NCBI GenBank assembly: GCA_947470805.1 | Contig: CANIVU010000014.1 | Span: 56,064 to 120,063, forward strand | DNA from: Acidobacteriota bacterium | GTDB taxonomy: Bacteria; Acidobacteriota; Terriglobia; Bryobacterales; Bryobacteraceae | Direction: 5' to 3' | DNA length: 64,000 nt | Shown here: piece by piece, positions 36,127 through 43,660 of the stretch | Layout: each line of letters opens with the position of its first letter | Numbering within the stretch: the stretch's first letter is position 1 | The notes under the pieces: generated by a model | What the model saw: the letters and a program-made list of their open reading frames with translations, nothing else | Databases searched by the model: none | What the model was told of the DNA's origin: nothing | Position numbers and translations under genes: made by a program

Positions 36127-36948
36127 ATGCGGACCTTATTTTTGCTGGCTGGGATGGCGGCTTGCGCGGCCGATGGGGGGTATGTCGTCGCGGCGTTGAG
36201 TTTGACGCCGACGGCATGGGAGAAAGAGGCGAACCTGGCCAAATTCGAGCGGTATGCGCGGGAGGCGGCGGGGCGCGGGGCGCAGGTGATTGTGGCGCCG
36301 GAGGGGTATTTGGAGGGGTATGTTGGGAATCAGCACCGGACGCCGGGGTTGACGCAGGAGCGGTATGCGGCCGAGGCAGCGGAGCCGTTGGATGGGCCGC
36401 TGTTGAACAGGGTGCGGGCGCTGGCGAAGGAGTTGCGGGTGTACCTGATGCTGGGGTTTGCGGAGAAGCGGGATGGGAAGGTTTTCAATACGGCGGTGAT
36501 GTTTTCACCGGGCGGAGCGGTGGCGTCGCGGTATTCGAAGAGCCACACGATGAACGATGAGCCGTTCAATACGAAGGGCGATTTATTTCCGGTGACGAAG
36601 ACGGAGTTTGGGCAGTGGGGAACGCTGATTTGTTTTGACCGGCAGGTGCCGGAGACGGCGCGGCTGTTGGCGTTGCAGGGGGCCGATACGATCTTTGTGC
36701 CAGCGTGGGGCGGGTATGGGGAGATGAACGATTTGATGATGCGGGTGCGGGCGTATGAGAACGGGGTGAATCTGGCGTTTGTGCATCCGAACCGGGCGCT
36801 GCTGATTGATTCGGCGGGGAAGGTGATTGCGGAGAGTAAGGGCGAGGGAGATCAGATTGTGATGGGGCGGATGGAGGTGAATGCGAAGCGGAAGCATTCG
36901 ATGTTGCAGTATAGGCGGCCGGGGTTGTATGGAGGGTTGGTGAAGTAG
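36127..36948 (+). CDS. secreted carbon-nitrogen hydrolase (nitrilase family)
   Basis: The 273-residue protein has the complete Glu-Lys-Cys triad of the nitrilase superfamily: E59 (VAPEGYLEGY), K138 (RYSKSHTMND) and C169 (LICFDRQ). A short hydrophobic N-terminus (residues 1-15) ending CAADGG suggests export, which is unusual for this mostly cytoplasmic family. It could hydrolyse an amide, carbamoyl or nitrile substrate. The gene follows the PQQ-propeller gene by 9 bp and ends before a strong hairpin. Confidence 0.85.
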   Translation: MRTLFLLAGMAACAADGGYVVAALSLTPTAWEKEANLAKFERYAREAAGRGAQVIVAPEGYLEGYVGNQHRTPGLTQERYAAEAAEPLDGPLLNRVRALAKELRVYLMLGFAEKRDGKVFNTAVMFSPGGAVASRYSKSHTMNDEPFNTKGDLFPVTKTEFGQWGTLICFDRQVPETARLLALQGADTIFVPAWGGYGEMNDLMMRVRAYENGVNLAFVHPNRALLIDSAGKVIAESKGEGDQIVMGRMEVNAKRKHSMLQYRRPGLYGGLVK

Positions 36949-36962
36949 GTTGTACGGCGTCT

Positions 36963-36996
36963 GGGGACACCCGGCCTGCGGCCTGCGGGTGTCCCC
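36963..36996. terminator. 11-bp perfect stem hairpin between convergent genes
   Basis: GGGGACACCCG (36963-36973) pairs exactly with CGGGTGTCCCC (36986-36996) around a 12-base loop. It lies between the ends of the nitrilase gene and the TPR gene and is suited to terminate both directions, although no T-run follows. It may also be a dispersed palindromic repeat. Confidence 0.6.
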
Positions 36997-37035
36997 GTTA
37001 GTGGTGTCGTGCTGCTTGGGATGGAGGCGATTCGG

Positions 37036-37815
37036 CTAGCGTTTTTGGAGGGCTTGGCGGGCTTCCTGGGTCCAGGGGTGGTTGGGCGGGAGGAGTTCTT
37101 CGAAGACGGTGAGAGCTTGTTGGTAGAGGGCGCGGGCTTCGGGTTCGCGGCCGCGGGCGCGGACGATGTCGGCGAGGTTGCTGGCGGCGAGGGCGGTGCG
37201 GACGTGGCGGGGGCCGAGGGTTTTGCGCATCGTCGCTAGCGCCTGGCGTTGGAGGGGTTCGGCTTCCACGTAGCGTTCGGTGGCGGTGAGGAGGGTGGCG
37301 AGGTTGTTTTGGGTGATGGCGGTTTCGGGGTGGCCGGGCTTTTGTTCGCGAATGGCGGCGCGATAGAGGGCTTCGGCTTCCTTGATTTTTCCGGCGTTGT
37401 GGAGGGCCTGGGCGTAGTCGTTGCGGTGGACGCCGGTGGGTTCGAGATCGAGAAGTTCGCGGAGGAGTTTGGTGGCGGTTTCTTCGTCGCCGCGGGATTG
37501 GGCGAATTGGCTGAGGCGGGAGAGGCAGCGGGGCTTTTGGCGGCACTCGTTGAAGATGGATTCGGCTTGGGCGGGGCGGCCCTGGGCGGCGACGGCTTCG
37601 GCGAGGAAGGGGGTGATTTCGGGATCGGGGAGGGCTTGGCGGAGGTGGAATTCGGCTTCGGCGGGGTTGTTGTTTCGGAGCCAGAAGAGGCCGAGGTCTT
37701 TGTGGGCTTCTTTGGCTTCCTTGGACGCTGGGGCTAGGGCGGCGATGCGTTGGTCGTGGAATTTGGCGAGGTCGGCGGGTTGGAAGAGTTGGAAGATTAG
37801 CAGTAGGGACTTCAT
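37036..37815 (-). CDS. TPR-repeat protein
   Basis: The 259-residue protein has a short hydrophobic N-terminus (MKSLLLIFQLFQP), then helical repeats of the tetratricopeptide type (AEAEFHLRQALPD, AQAESIFNECRQK, ETATKLLRELLDLEP, KEAEALYRAAIRE, VEAEPLQRQALAT, PEARALYQQALTV). It should act as a protein-interaction scaffold, perhaps in the periplasm. Its start overlaps the stop of the di-haem peroxidase gene by four bases, so the two are co-expressed. Confidence 0.85.
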   Translation of the reverse strand: MKSLLLIFQLFQPADLAKFHDQRIAALAPASKEAKEAHKDLGLFWLRNNNPAEAEFHLRQALPDPEITPFLAEAVAAQGRPAQAESIFNECRQKPRCLSRLSQFAQSRGDEETATKLLRELLDLEPTGVHRNDYAQALHNAGKIKEAEALYRAAIREQKPGHPETAITQNNLATLLTATERYVEAEPLQRQALATMRKTLGPRHVRTALAASNLADIVRARGREPEARALYQQALTVFEELLPPNHPWTQEARQALQKR

Positions 37816-38669
37816 GGCTGGAGGCCTTCGTGGATTTCTCCGGTGAAGGATTTCAGGAATTCTATCAGCGATTGTTTTTCTGGTTCGGTGAGATTTAGGG
37901 GGTGGATTTCGGGGTCTTCGGCTTCGCCTTTGTTGTAGTGTTCGATGACTTCGTTCAGGTCGCGCGCGCTACCGTCGTGGAAGTAGGGAGCGGCTTGAGC
38001 GATTTGCCGGAGGCTGGGGGTTTTTATGCCTTTTTCCTGGGGTTTGGGGTGGACGCCGGTTTGGTGGAGCTCTTCGTCGGTTAGATTGGGGCCGAGGTGG
38101 CAGGAGATGCAGTTGGCCTTGCCGCGGAAGAGTTGGAGGCCTTTTTGTTGTTGGGGGGTGAGGGCGTTTTTGTTGCCGGCGAGATATTGATCGTAGGGGG
38201 AGTTGCCGGCGAGGATGGTGCGGACGTAGGAGGCCAGGGCTTTTGAAAGTTTGGGCGCGTCGATGGGTTTGTACTCTTCGATTTGGTTGAGTTTTTCGAG
38301 GGCTTCGTTGAGCGGGAGGGCCATTTCTATTGGGTTGGCGATGGGTTGGAGGACCTGGTCTTCGAGAGTGGGCGAGCGGCCGTCCCAGAAGAATTTGGTG
38401 CCCCAGGCGCGGTTGAGAATACGGGGGGAGCGGCGGGTGCCGGTTTGGTGGTTGACGCCGATGGCTTGGGGGTTTTTGTCGGTGAAGGCGTAGTTGGGAT
38501 CGTGGCAGGTGGCGCAGGAGAGGGAGTTGTCTTTGGAGAGGCGTTTGTCGAAAAAGAGCTTGCGGCCGAGGCGGATGGTGTCGTCGCGGAGGGGGTTATC
38601 GGGGGGCGTGGGGATGTGGGTATCGAGGCCGAGAGGGACCTTGAGGGCGAAGAGGAGGAGCCACATCAT
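37812..38669 (-). CDS. di-haem cytochrome c peroxidase / MauG family
   Basis: Two c-type haem motifs are visible, CATCH at 52-56 and CISCH at 187-191, in a 285-residue protein with FFDKRLSKDNSLSCATCH, a signature of the bacterial di-haem peroxidase/MauG family. A very short hydrophobic N-terminus (MMWLLLFALKVPLG) suggests export. It may reduce hydrogen peroxide in the periplasm or oxidise a protein partner. It is co-transcribed with a TPR protein. Confidence 0.9.
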   Translation of the reverse strand: MMWLLLFALKVPLGLDTHIPTPPDNPLRDDTIRLGRKLFFDKRLSKDNSLSCATCHDPNYAFTDKNPQAIGVNHQTGTRRSPRILNRAWGTKFFWDGRSPTLEDQVLQPIANPIEMALPLNEALEKLNQIEEYKPIDAPKLSKALASYVRTILAGNSPYDQYLAGNKNALTPQQQKGLQLFRGKANCISCHLGPNLTDEELHQTGVHPKPQEKGIKTPSLRQIAQAAPYFHDGSARDLNEVIEHYNKGEAEDPEIHPLNLTEPEKQSLIEFLKSFTGEIHEGLQP

Positions 38670-38711
38670 GCGTATTCAGGGTACCTGTTTTTGGGGTGGT
38701 AGAGTGGGAGT

Positions 38712-38900
38712 ATGAAGGCGAAGACGCCGCGCGTGTTGCGGACGAAGAAAGAGGCGGTGGAGGATCCGGTGGAGCGGTTCCGGCGGGCGGCTGCGGCCTT
38801 CAACCTGCGCACTACGGCGACCCGGGAGATTGCGTTGGAGACCCTGGTGAAAGAGGGGATCTACACGCGCGGCGGAAAGCTAACGAAGCAGTACCGGTAA
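38712..38900 (+). CDS. small basic protein, candidate antitoxin of the ART-like toxin
   Basis: This 62-residue protein (KAKTPRVLRTKKEAVEDPV at the start, LVKEGIYTRGGKLTKQYR at the end) is charged and probably helical. It has a good GGGAG ribosome-binding site and its stop is 8 bp before the ART-like gene, the usual arrangement for an antitoxin preceding its toxin. I recognise the ending EGIYTxxGKLTxxY as a recurrent small-protein motif but know no assigned function. The antitoxin role is inferred from size, spacing and partner. Confidence 0.65.
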   Translation: MKAKTPRVLRTKKEAVEDPVERFRRAAAAFNLRTTATREIALETLVKEGIYTRGGKLTKQYR

Positions 38901-38908
38901 GCGGCCGA

Positions 38909-39490
38909 ATGCACAGGTTAGCGTTTAGCTTTGTTCTGGGCTACCACGGATGCGACCGCAAGGTGGGGGAAGAACTGCTGGCGGGGAAGCCATTTCGCGC
39001 GAGCCAGAATGACTATGATTGGCTGGGGCCGGGCATTTATTTTTGGGAAGCGAATCCCAGGCGGGCCATTGCCTTTGCGAAGGAGTCACAGCTCCGTGTG
39101 GCGTCCACGATTCGGGATCCTTTTGTTGTGGGGGCGGTGCTGGACCTCGGCTCTTGTCTGGACCTGACAACGTTGGCGGGTGTGGAGCAGGTCCGGATTG
39201 CCTATGAGAGTCTCGTTGAAGGTGCGAGGCGGGTTGGAGGCACGCTGCCTCCCAATAGCTCCGATCACCTCCGCCGCAATCTTGACTGTGCGGTAATCAA
39301 GCGGTTGCATACGATTCTGGCGGATGCCGGAGACCCGCCGATCGATACCGTTCGGGGGGTGTTTGTGGAGGGGGCGGCGGCGTATCCGGGATCGGGGATC
39401 CGGGAGAAGACGCACATCCAGATTGCGGTGCGGAATGGGGAGTGCGTGAAGGGTGTATTTCGGGTTCCGGAGCGGGATTTGCGGGGGTGA
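38909..39490 (+). CDS. ADP-ribosyltransferase-like protein, candidate toxin
   Basis: From the ATG at 38909 the protein is 193 residues; the longer open frame from 38696 reads across the preceding small gene and is rejected. Motifs suggest a PARP/diphtheria-type ART fold with an H-Y-E arrangement: H13 (GYHGCD), then NDYDWLGPGIYFWE containing Y44 and E47, and a C-terminal EKTHIQIAVRN (E166). Such folds transfer ADP-ribose from NAD to proteins or nucleic acids and occur as toxins. It follows a 62-residue partner gene by 8 bp and ends back-to-back (TGATCA) with a HigA-like gene. Target and activity are unknown. Confidence 0.65.
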   Translation: MHRLAFSFVLGYHGCDRKVGEELLAGKPFRASQNDYDWLGPGIYFWEANPRRAIAFAKESQLRVASTIRDPFVVGAVLDLGSCLDLTTLAGVEQVRIAYESLVEGARRVGGTLPPNSSDHLRRNLDCAVIKRLHTILADAGDPPIDTVRGVFVEGAAAYPGSGIREKTHIQIAVRNGECVKGVFRVPERDLRG

Positions 39491-39799
39491 TCAGGCGGCG
39501 TCGATGAGGGGTTTGGCGCGGTCGATACGTTGGCGCTCGGTTGGGGAGTGGAGGGCGTTCCAGAGGTCCGTGCGGCGCTGGATGTTGAGCCAGAAGTCCG
39601 GGGAGTTGCCGAAGACGCGGGCGAGGATGAGGGCGGTGGCGGCGGTGACGGACCGGCGTTGATTGCAGAGTTCGTTGACGTGTTTGCGGGGGACGCCCAT
39701 GGCTTCGGCGAGGGCGGATTGGGTGATGTTTAGCGGGGTTAGGAATTCCTCTATGAGGATTTCGCCGACGGTGGCGGGTTTGCGTTTGGTGAGTAACAT
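39491..39799 (-). CDS. HigA/VapI-type HTH antitoxin-like protein
   Basis: I choose the ATG at 39799 (MLLTKRKPATVGEILIEEFL), giving 102 residues. It is a Xre-family HTH protein of the HigA type: EFLTPLNITQSALAEAMG, VNELCNQRRSVTAATALILARVFGNSPDFWLNIQ. HigA normally represses its own operon and neutralises a HigB nuclease. No HigB-like frame is found upstream; the preceding gene is a HicB-like fragment 62 bp away. It may be an orphan antitoxin or regulator. Its stop abuts the stop of the ART-like gene. Confidence 0.85.
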   Translation of the reverse strand: MLLTKRKPATVGEILIEEFLTPLNITQSALAEAMGVPRKHVNELCNQRRSVTAATALILARVFGNSPDFWLNIQRRTDLWNALHSPTERQRIDRAKPLIDAA

Positions 39800-39861
39800 G
39801 GAGACCTCAGAGATAATGATGGGAATCCAAATACACCCGGGTTGCGATGCCGCGAGTGGGG

Positions 39862-40047
39862 TTAAACGGCTCTGCGATCGAATGTAACGGGGACGACGGA
39901 GAAGTTCTCGAAGTGAAGGGCAGACGCTTCGATCAAATTCGCGCGGAGTTCCTCCCACGTGTTGCCTTCGGTGAAGATGGAGTGGCCCAACGCACGCGCA
40001 CAGAAGCCGCCGGCTTCGTCGTCACGGATTTCGAAGATCAGTTCCAT
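39862..40047 (-). CDS. HicB-like antitoxin-type small protein, apparently orphan
   Basis: The 61-residue protein reads MELIFEIRDDEAGGFCAR, then ALGHSIFTEGNTWEELRANLIEA, the compact HicB-like fold often mis-annotated as an oxoisovalerate dehydrogenase subunit. The normal longer C-terminus is replaced by a short unrelated-looking tail (FSVVPVTFDRRAV), so it may be truncated. No HicA-like partner is adjacent. Its ATG lies only a few bases after the cobA/hemD stop, so it may be read from the haem operon. Confidence 0.7.
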   Translation of the reverse strand: MELIFEIRDDEAGGFCARALGHSIFTEGNTWEELRANLIEASALHFENFSVVPVTFDRRAV

Positions 40048-40049
40048 GT

Positions 40050-41519
40050 CTATAGAACAGCGTTCGATTGAATGGCGGCGATGACGCCGTCCATGGTGTG
40101 GTCTTGGGCTTCGAGGGCGATTTCGATTTCGTGGGCGCGCATGGTTTCGCTGGTGGCGGGACCGATCGAGATGGCCTTTGCTCCTTGGTCCAAGAGGCGG
40201 CGGCCGCCGAGCGCCAGGAAGTTTTTTACTGTGCTGGAACTGGTGAAGGTGATCCAGTTGACGGTTTCGACCTGGGCTAGTTTTTCGACGCTTTCTTGCG
40301 GGACTCCGGTGCGGTAGACGGGGACGATGTCGACTCTTGCGCCGCGCTTGCGGAACTCGATGGGGATGAGATCTCGGCCTACGGCGGCTCTTGGCAAGAG
40401 CACTCGGGCGCCGGCCAGGCTTTCGTTTTCGAACGCTTTGACTACGCCTTCGGCTACGGCTTCGGCGGCAATGTTGTCAGGCACGATGCCTCGCGTGTGG
40501 AGGGCGGCGGCGGTCTTGGTTCCGATGGCCCCGATTTTGGCGCGGATGGCGCGGGCGTCCTTACCTTGGGCGAAGAGCGCGTCGAAGAAACGGGTGACGG
40601 CGTTGGCGCTGGTGAAGAGAATCCAGTCGTAGAGCTTGAGGTTTTGCAGTGCTTCGACTAGAGGGGCGGGGTCGTCGGGCGGTTGGATTTCGATGACCGG
40701 GATATCGAGCACGTGGGCGCCGAGGCGGCGGAGTTTGCGATTGCCTTCTTCGCCTTGGCCTTCGGCTCTGGTGACCAGCACCGTCTGGCCGAAGAGGGGG
40801 CGCTTTTCAAACCAGTCGAGCTTGCCGCGGAGCGCCGCAACTTCGCCGATGACGATTGTCGCTGGGGGCTTTAGATGATGGGCTTCGGCGATGGTGGGGA
40901 GTTCGGCGAGGGTGGTGAAGATTGTGTGTTGGCGGGGGGTGGTGGCGCGCTGGACGACGACAGCCGGGGTGGTGGGCGCGCGGCCGGCTTCGATGAGCCT
41001 TTTCGCGATTTCGCCGATGGTGGTGAGGCCCATATAGATGACGAGCGTTTCGGCGTGGCCGACGCGGGTCCAATCGATTTTGGCGGGGTCGTGGCCGGTG
41101 ACGAAGGTGACAGAGCTGGTGTGGTCGCGGTGGGTGAGGGGGATGCCGGTGTAGGCGGCGAGACCCAGGGCGGCGGTGACGCCGGGCACGACTTCAAACT
41201 CGATACCGGCGGCGGCTAACGCCTCCACCTCTTCGCCGCCGCGGCCGAAGATGTAGGGGTCGCCGCCTTTGAGGCGGGCGACGGTTTCGCCTTGTTGCGC
41301 GTATTGGATCAGGAGGCGGATGATCTCCGCTTGCGGCATGGCGTGGTCCGACTTCTTCTTGCCGACGTAGACGCGTTTGGCCGTATGCGGGATTAACTCG
41401 GGCGCGGCTAGGTTGTCGTAGAGAACGACCGTGGCCAGGGCCAGCAGTTCCCTGCCCTTGACTGTGATGAGATCCGGGTCTCCGGGGCCGGCACCGATGA
41501 GGTAGACCTTGCCGATCAT
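40050..41519 (-). CDS. uroporphyrinogen-III C-methyltransferase / uroporphyrinogen-III synthase fusion
   Basis: The 489-residue protein fuses two enzymes acting on uroporphyrinogen III. Residues 1-245 are a SUMT/CobA domain: VYLIGAGPGDPDLIT, RLKGGDPYIFGRGGEE and GIPLTHRDH. This domain makes precorrin-2 for sirohaem or cobalamin. Residues about 246-489 are a HemD domain that closes hydroxymethylbilane into uroporphyrinogen III (LFTSANAVTRFFDAL, WITFTSSSTVKNFL). The fusion places synthesis and branch-point methylation on one chain. Its start overlaps the hemC stop by four bases. Confidence 0.93.
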   Translation of the reverse strand: MIGKVYLIGAGPGDPDLITVKGRELLALATVVLYDNLAAPELIPHTAKRVYVGKKKSDHAMPQAEIIRLLIQYAQQGETVARLKGGDPYIFGRGGEEVEALAAAGIEFEVVPGVTAALGLAAYTGIPLTHRDHTSSVTFVTGHDPAKIDWTRVGHAETLVIYMGLTTIGEIAKRLIEAGRAPTTPAVVVQRATTPRQHTIFTTLAELPTIAEAHHLKPPATIVIGEVAALRGKLDWFEKRPLFGQTVLVTRAEGQGEEGNRKLRRLGAHVLDIPVIEIQPPDDPAPLVEALQNLKLYDWILFTSANAVTRFFDALFAQGKDARAIRAKIGAIGTKTAAALHTRGIVPDNIAAEAVAEGVVKAFENESLAGARVLLPRAAVGRDLIPIEFRKRGARVDIVPVYRTGVPQESVEKLAQVETVNWITFTSSSTVKNFLALGGRRLLDQGAKAISIGPATSETMRAHEIEIALEAQDHTMDGVIAAIQSNAVL

Positions 41520-42388
41520 AGACGGGCGCCGGCGTTGAGGAGGCGTTGGCCTAGCTCGGCGCCGATGGCTTCGGCGTTGGCGACGGGGCCTTCGGCGTTG
41601 GCGCGGATGGTGGTGGCGCCGTCGAGAGAGACGACGATGCCGTGGATTTTCAGGGTGTCACCGGCGAGGATGGCGTGGGCTCCCATGGGGACTTGGCAGC
41701 CGCCTCCGAGGGCTTTCAGGGCGGCGCGCTCGGCGGTGAGGCGGGCACGGGTTTCCGGGTCGTCCATTTGGGCGACGATGGTGTGGCCGATGCCGCCGTC
41801 GGCGCGGGTCTCGATGGCGAGGGCGCCTTGACCGACGGCGGGGACGAATTCGAGAGGGTCCAGGTATTGGGTGATGCGGTCATGCCAGCCGAGGCGGATG
41901 AGGCCGGCGGCGGCGAGAAGAATGGCGTGGTACTGGCCTTCGGCCTGTTTGCGGAGGCGGGTATCGACGTTGCCACGGAGGTCGCGGATATCGATATCGG
42001 GGCGGGCGGTTTTGAGCTGGGCGGCGCGGCGGAGAGAACTGGTTCCGACGATGGCGTTTTCGGGCATTTCGCCGATGATGGCGTCGCGCGGATCCTGGCG
42101 TTCGGGGAAGGCGGAGAGGACGAGGCCGTCGGGCAGATCGGTCGGCATGTCCTTGGCGGAGTGGACCGCGAGATCGATTGTGCCGGCGAGGAGCGCCTCT
42201 TCGATTTCCTTGGTGAAGAGGCCTTTGGTGCCTACCTTCGAAAGGGCCACGTCGGTGATTTTGTCGCCGGTGGTTTGGATGATTTCGATGCGGGTGGTGT
42301 GGCCTTTGGCCTGCAATTGGGCGGCGATGTGGTTGGCCTGCCAGAGGGCCAGTTTCGAGCCGCGGGAGCCGATGACGAGTTCGCTCAT
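41516..42388 (-). CDS. hemC: porphobilinogen deaminase (hydroxymethylbilane synthase)
   Basis: HemC condenses four porphobilinogens into hydroxymethylbilane. The 290-residue protein shows the family start (VIGSRGSKLALWQA), HSAKDMPTDLPDGL with the catalytic D80, GTSSLRRAAQL, RGNVDTRLRK and the dipyrromethane-cofactor cysteine C231 (GGGCQVPMGAHA). It lies immediately after hemA, with no intervening base between the hemA stop and its start, and overlaps the cobA/hemD fusion by four bases. These genes form the haem/sirohaem operon. Confidence 0.97.
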   Translation of the reverse strand: MSELVIGSRGSKLALWQANHIAAQLQAKGHTTRIEIIQTTGDKITDVALSKVGTKGLFTKEIEEALLAGTIDLAVHSAKDMPTDLPDGLVLSAFPERQDPRDAIIGEMPENAIVGTSSLRRAAQLKTARPDIDIRDLRGNVDTRLRKQAEGQYHAILLAAAGLIRLGWHDRITQYLDPLEFVPAVGQGALAIETRADGGIGHTIVAQMDDPETRARLTAERAALKALGGGCQVPMGAHAILAGDTLKIHGIVVSLDGATTIRANAEGPVANAEAIGAELGQRLLNAGARL

Positions 42389-43660
42389 TTATTCAGGGGT
42401 CTCCAGTTTGAAGATACGCCGGACCTCTTCGATGACCTGCCAGCCTTCGTCGCTTCCCGCGTTGCGGCGGATCTCCATGATGGGGCCGTGGGCGATCTTG
42501 GCCATCAGCGATTTGGTGAGCGCTTCGAGGGCGTCTTCCTGCTGGGGGGAGAGGGCGCCGAGCTTGCCGCGCATGCGTTGGAGTTCGGCTTGGCGGAGGT
42601 GTTCGAGGTGGTCCTGGAGGGCAACAATGATGGGCACCGCTTCGCGCTCCTTGAGGCGGGCGACGAGTTTTTCGACCTCTTCGCCGATGATCAGTTCGGC
42701 CGCGGCGGCTTCGGCTTCGCGCCCTTTTCGGTTCTGTTCGACGACTTTGCCGAGATCGTCGATGTCGTAGAGGAAGACGTTTTCAAGGGTATTGACGGAG
42801 GGTTCGATATTGCGGGGGACAGCGATATCGATTAGGAAAATGGGGCGGCCTTTGCGCTTGGAGCGGATCTGGCGCATCTGGGCTTCGGTGAGGATGTAGT
42901 GGGGCGCGCCGGAGGAGGCGATGACGATGTCGATATCGGGCATGGCCGATTGGAAGGCTTCGTAATCGATTATGGTGCCGTTGAAGAGACACGCCATTTC
43001 TTCGGCGCGGGCGCGGGTGCGATTGGTGACGAAGATACGATTGGCGCCGGAGCGGTGAAGGTGGCGGGCGGCGAGTTCGCTCATTTTGCCGGCGCCGATG
43101 AGGAGGACACCGCAGCCTTGCAGCGAACCGAAGATTTCGCGGGCGAGTTCGACGGCGGCGAAGGAGACGCTGACGGCGCTTTCGCCGATGGTGGTTTCGG
43201 TGCGGACGCGTTTGGCTACGTTGAAGGCGCGGGTGAGGACGGTATCGAGGAACTGGCCGAGAACGCCTTGTTCCTTGGCGAGGGACCAGGCGTCTTTCAG
43301 CTGGCCGAGGATCTGGGGTTCGCCGACGACCATGGAGTCGAGCGAGCTGGCGACGCGGAAGAGGTGGCGGATCGCGTCGCGGTCTTCGAAGTGGTAGAGA
43401 TGGCGGTCGAAATCGAGACGGTAGCCGGGTTTGGTGTGTTGGAGGAAGCCGGAGATGCGGTCGTTGGCGTTTTCTTTTTCGTCAGTAGCGACGACGATTT
43501 CGACGCGGTTGCAGGTGGAGAGGATGAGGGATTCGTGGACGCCGGAGGAGCCGCGGAGATGTTTGAGGGCGTCGGGGAGGGAGGCGGCGTCGAAGGCGAG
43601 GCGTTCGCGGACCTCGACGGGCGCGGTGCGATGGTTCAGGCCTGTGACGTGGAGCTTCAT
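42389..43660 (-). CDS. hemA: glutamyl-tRNA reductase
   Basis: HemA reduces glutamyl-tRNA to glutamate-1-semialdehyde, the first committed step of the C5 tetrapyrrole route. I start at the ATG at 43660, giving 423 residues; the long upstream extension in this frame lies inside the preceding gene. Diagnostic features are HVTGLNHRTAPVEVRE, the nucleophile C50 (ILSTCNRVE), VGEPQILGQLKDA and the NADPH-binding stretch VLLIGAGKMSELAARHL, with a C-terminal dimerisation helix. The start overlaps the ccsA/hemX-like gene by four bases. Confidence 0.96.
   Translation of the reverse strand: MKLHVTGLNHRTAPVEVRERLAFDAASLPDALKHLRGSSGVHESLILSTCNRVEIVVATDEKENANDRISGFLQHTKPGYRLDFDRHLYHFEDRDAIRHLFRVASSLDSMVVGEPQILGQLKDAWSLAKEQGVLGQFLDTVLTRAFNVAKRVRTETTIGESAVSVSFAAVELAREIFGSLQGCGVLLIGAGKMSELAARHLHRSGANRIFVTNRTRARAEEMACLFNGTIIDYEAFQSAMPDIDIVIASSGAPHYILTEAQMRQIRSKRKGRPIFLIDIAVPRNIEPSVNTLENVFLYDIDDLGKVVEQNRKGREAEAAAAELIIGEEVEKLVARLKEREAVPIIVALQDHLEHLRQAELQRMRGKLGALSPQQEDALEALTKSLMAKIAHGPIMEIRRNAGSDEGWQVIEEVRRIFKLETPE

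Noticed and set aside
38696..38908. N-terminal extension of the ART-like protein
   Set aside because: It reads the 62-residue gene in another frame and is Gly-rich; the ATG at 38909 gives a compact conserved-looking start.
39862..40047. 2-oxoisovalerate dehydrogenase subunit
   Set aside because: This is a common mis-annotation for the 60-residue HicB-like fold; the protein is far too short for the enzyme.
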